Source: Neobacillus sp. PS2-9
GTDB lineage: Bacteria; Bacillota; Bacilli; Bacillales; Cytobacillaceae
DNA: 64,000 nucleotides
Direction of reading: 5' to 3'
Assembly (NCBI RefSeq): GCF_030915525.1
Contig: NZ_CP133269.1
Location: 1,885,001-1,949,000 of the forward strand
Made by a program: the position numbers and the translations under genes. The notes beneath the pieces were generated by a model. It was not told where the DNA came from, did no database searches, and saw only the letters and a program-made list of their open reading frames with translations. Numbering within the stretch: position 1 is the stretch's first letter; each line of letters begins with the position of its first letter. Of the stretch, positions 61,827 to 64,000 are shown in pieces.

Positions 61827-61860
61827 GGTGTAAGATTTCGTGTCTTGCACCTTTTCTTCT
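61825..61860 (+). terminator. Hairpin between tatA and tatC
   Basis: AAGGTGTAAGA pairs with TCTTGCACCTT with one G-T pair, then TTTTCTTCTC. It may partly end tatA transcripts, giving more TatA than TatC. Confidence 0.65.
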
Positions 61861-61951
61861 CGGAATTTTAACTATAAATACATGAAAAAGCTTGTAAATA
61901 AAATGCAGAACAAGAAACATTTTCAACCTTTGAAATTGGTAGGGGAAGTAC

Positions 61952-62689
61952 ATGGAAGATAAAGAATTAAATTTAGTTGACCACTTGGAAGAACTACGTA
62001 AGCGGATTATTATTTCCGCACTCGCTTTTATCGTCTTTTTTGCCATCGGTTTTATTTATGTGGATGATATTTATAAATGGTTCGTTCGCGACCTAGAAGT
62101 GAAATTAATGGTACTTGGACCAAGTGACATTATTTGGATTTATTTTATGTTAGCGACTGTTGTAGCAGTTGCTGGGACGATACCGGTTCTAGCATTGCAA
62201 ATCTGGTTGTTTGTAAAACCAGCTTTAAGACCAGTAGAAAGAAGAATCACTCTTTCATACGTACCAGCCTTATTCTTTTTATTTTTAATTGGTCTTTCAT
62301 TTGGGTATTTTGTTATTTTTCCAATGGTTCTTAAATTCTTAGTGAATATTGGCGGTGATATGTTTGTTACCAATTTCACGGCTGATCGATATTTTAGTTT
62401 TATTATGAATATGACATTACCATTTGGGGTGTTGTTTGAACTCCCGGTTGTTGTTATGTTTTTAACCTCACTTGGAATTATTAATCCGTTTGTATTGGCA
62501 AAGATACGGAAGTATGCCTACTTTGTTTTGATTATTATAGCTGTGGTAATTACTCCTCCTGACTTTATGTCCGATTTTGTTGTAACCCTGCCACTGTTAA
62601 TGCTTTATGAAATTAGTATTAACCTTTCTAAATTTGTTTACCGAAAACGGTTAAAGAAACAAAAGGAAGATGAATTAATAGAAGCATAG
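61952..62689 (+). CDS. tatC: Twin-arginine translocase subunit TatC
   Basis: TatC is the receptor that reads the twin-arginine signal. The 245-residue protein has six spans and the conserved start NLVDHLEELRKRIIISA, an F-VKPALRPVERR cytoplasmic loop, and PFGVLFELPVVVMFLTSLGI with the functional glutamate. GGGGAAGTAC precedes the ATG. Followed by a strong terminator. Confidence 0.95.
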   Translation: MEDKELNLVDHLEELRKRIIISALAFIVFFAIGFIYVDDIYKWFVRDLEVKLMVLGPSDIIWIYFMLATVVAVAGTIPVLALQIWLFVKPALRPVERRITLSYVPALFFLFLIGLSFGYFVIFPMVLKFLVNIGGDMFVTNFTADRYFSFIMNMTLPFGVLFELPVVVMFLTSLGIINPFVLAKIRKYAYFVLIIIAVVITPPDFMSDFVVTLPLLMLYEISINLSKFVYRKRLKKQKEDELIEA

Positions 62690-62697
62690 GAAAATGT

Positions 62698-62736
62698 AAA
62701 GACCTTAAGGGATGAATTCTCTTAAGGTCTTTTTTT
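62698..62736 (+). terminator. tatC terminator
   Basis: AAAGACCTTAAG pairs with CTTAAGGTCTTT around an 11-base loop, then T7. Confidence 0.9.
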
Positions 62737-62739
62737 GTT

Positions 62740-62888
62740 GGCTTTGATAAATTGTCTGTTGATTTCCACTCCAGGAGCGAGCGGTTCGCGGGCGTTCCGG
62801 GAGCCTCCTCGTCGCTCACTCCTGCGGGGTCTCCCGTGACCGCTACTCCCGTAGGAGTCTTCGCACCTTCCGCTCCAATCAACAGGTG
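62740..62888 (-). repeat. Dispersed repeat family B, copy 7 (inverted, short subtype)
   Basis: The only inverted copy. It keeps the GGCTTTG end and CTGTTGATT / AATCAACAG arms and shares the GGTCACGGG core with copy 4. Stem GGTGCG / CGCTCC has one mismatch. The 200 bases after it hold a possible promoter (TTCAAG, 16 bases, TATACT at 63035-63040). Confidence 0.87.
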
Positions 62889-63097
62889 TATCAAATCATC
62901 ATATTGCAGTAACATAACCATTTTATTGGATGCATTTTCTATTATTCTCAACTTATTAAAAGAAAATATTGTAAAAATGCAGTTAAGGATACTTTGTGTA
63001 CTTTTTTGAAAATTCAAGACGAATGGCCTAGTGTTATACTACAATTTCTTTGAAATCAACTATTATTTATTTTCATGATAAGTGGAGGGGAAAGCGG

Positions 63098-64000
63098 ATG
63101 AAGAGACAGAAAACAGTATACGAAGCCGCGATCGACCATGGCTTTAGCAGGCGTGACTTTCTAAAAATGTGTACTGCGCTTGCTGCTACATTAGGTCTAG
63201 AATTCACGCAGTCTGATCAAGTGGTGAAAGCCATGGAAACAAAATCAAGAGTACCAGTTGTATGGCTGCAATTTCAAGATTGCACGGGTTGTTCCGAATC
63301 TTTCATACGATCATCACAACCAAAGACTGAAAGCGTTTTACTCGAAATGATTTCACTGGAATATTCAGAAGTGCTTTCAGCAGCTTCAGGGCATCAGGTT
63401 GAAGCTTCCATGAAACAAGTATTAAAGGATTATAAAGGGGAGTACATTCTAGCTGTTGAAGGAAGTATCCCTGATGATGATGCGTTCTTAACTGTTGCAG
63501 GACAATCGGCAAAAGAAACCTTCCTGGAAATGGCCGCAGGGGCAAAGGCGATAATCGCTTATGGTTCATGTTCGTCATGGGGAGGAATTGCTGCTGCACA
63601 TCCAAATCCAACGGGTGCCAAGCCAGTTACAAGCTTTGTAAAGGATACCCCAATTATTCTCGTACCGGGATGTCCGCCTATTTCAGAAGTAATGACGGGA
63701 GTGATTGCTCACTTTATTACATTTAGTAAATTACCAGAATTGGATCAGTTCGGACGCCCAAAAGCTTTCTATCGTCACCGAATACATGACAAATGCAATA
63801 GAAGAGCCTATTTCGATGCGGGATTATTTGTAGAATCGTTCGACGATGAAGGGGCTAAACAAGGTTATTGTTTATATAAAGTGGGCTGTAAAGGTCCAAC
63901 CACTTATAACTCTTGTGCAGAAATGCGCTGGAATGGCGGGGTTAGCTATCCGATTCAATCAGGTAACCCATGCTTTGGATGTTCAGAAAAAGATTTCTGG
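63098..64000 (+). CDS. [NiFe] hydrogenase small subunit with Tat signal (3' end cut)
   Basis: The first 301 codons of an uptake hydrogenase small subunit. S-R-R-D-F-L-K at 17-23 followed by a hydrophobic stretch is a Tat signal. Iron-sulfur ligands follow: CTGC at 62-65, GSC, VPGCPP (proximal cluster), then the HDKCNRRAYFDAG, CLYKVGCKGPTTYNSC and NPCFGCSEKDFW motifs for the outer clusters. The folded protein, with its large subunit, would face outside and pass electrons from H2 to quinone via a cytochrome b. The proximal motif is CTGCSES, the standard four-Cys form, not the CTCCSES of oxygen-tolerant enzymes. Large subunit and maturation genes should lie beyond the window. GTGGAGGGG precedes the ATG. 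Confidence 0.95.
   Translation, partial: MKRQKTVYEAAIDHGFSRRDFLKMCTALAATLGLEFTQSDQVVKAMETKSRVPVVWLQFQDCTGCSESFIRSSQPKTESVLLEMISLEYSEVLSAASGHQVEASMKQVLKDYKGEYILAVEGSIPDDDAFLTVAGQSAKETFLEMAAGAKAIIAYGSCSSWGGIAAAHPNPTGAKPVTSFVKDTPIILVPGCPPISEVMTGVIAHFITFSKLPELDQFGRPKAFYRHRIHDKCNRRAYFDAGLFVESFDDEGAKQGYCLYKVGCKGPTTYNSCAEMRWNGGVSYPIQSGNPCFGCSEKDFW

Noticed and set aside
62628..63017. 129-residue minus-strand frame through repeat B copy 7
   Set aside because: Openness follows from the repeat and it crosses the tatC terminator.
63098..64000. Oxygen-tolerant (six-Cys proximal cluster) hydrogenase
   Set aside because: The proximal motif is CTGCSES; the extra cysteine of CTCCSES is absent.

Overview
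The window looks like a low-GC chromosome segment from a spore-forming Bacillaceae, most like the Neobacillus/Mesobacillus part of the family (inference). Reasons: strong GGAGG-type ribosome sites, TTG and GTG starts, a Bacillus-type (type B) RNase P RNA, sporulation genes (cotD, sspL), and long runs in Bacillus subtilis gene order: mrfA-mrfB-cotD-ypsA-gpsB-rnpB-rlmL-ypvA; bcsA-ypbQ-dynA; ypcP-sspL; ypdQ/ypeP/ypeQ/cspD; ypgQ...ypgR-brxA-ypiP-ypjP...thyA-dfrA.

Layout. 1-1 kb: 3' end of a hybrid-cluster protein gene and a Crp/Fnr regulator. 1-10.4 kb: DNA repair pair MrfAB (with a near-consensus LexA box), coat protein, GpsB, RNase P RNA, rRNA methylase, DinG-like helicase. 10.6-16.6 kb: a nitric-oxide module: a second Crp/Fnr regulator heading an operon with two DUF2249 proteins, a polytopic membrane protein and a SufT/DUF59 protein; divergent quinol-dependent NO reductase; a 48-residue Cys-rich protein; a third DUF2249 protein. 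16.8-21.6 kb: M32 carboxypeptidase, an EamA transporter and a ba3-type oxidase operon including a short subunit IIa gene in an easily missed frame. 22-30 kb: alkylpyrone synthase pair, a Fur-box-controlled 26-residue membrane peptide, dynamin DynA, sulfurtransferase, exonuclease YpcP. 30-48 kb: mostly housekeeping (RNase H-like proteins, cold shock, topoisomerase III, MntR, MetA, Fhs, DegV, an ABC-F protein, BrxA and others).

49-59.6 kb: a Ter/Tel stress island sitting between ypjP and thyA, which are close neighbours in B. subtilis. It has three TerD, TerC, YceG- and TelA-like proteins around a four-gene metabolite module (HpcH/CitE lyase, two phosphoribosyltransferase-family proteins, a HAD phosphatase). 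Both + strand blocks are preceded by matches to the ECF-sigma (SigW-like) promoter consensus. 59.7-64 kb: thyA-dfrA, then tatA-tatC directly upstream of a Tat-signal [NiFe] hydrogenase small subunit cut by the window end.

The regulatory theme is low oxygen and NO. TGTGA-N6-TCACA-like boxes precede the regulator operon, norB and the ba3 oxidase; two of them sit exactly where a class II (-41.5) activator would bind relative to a -10 element. Two dispersed repeat families occur: seven copies of a ~135-185 bp element and two copies of a ~143 bp element. Both show compensatory base changes in stems between copies, so their folding is supported by the sequence itself.
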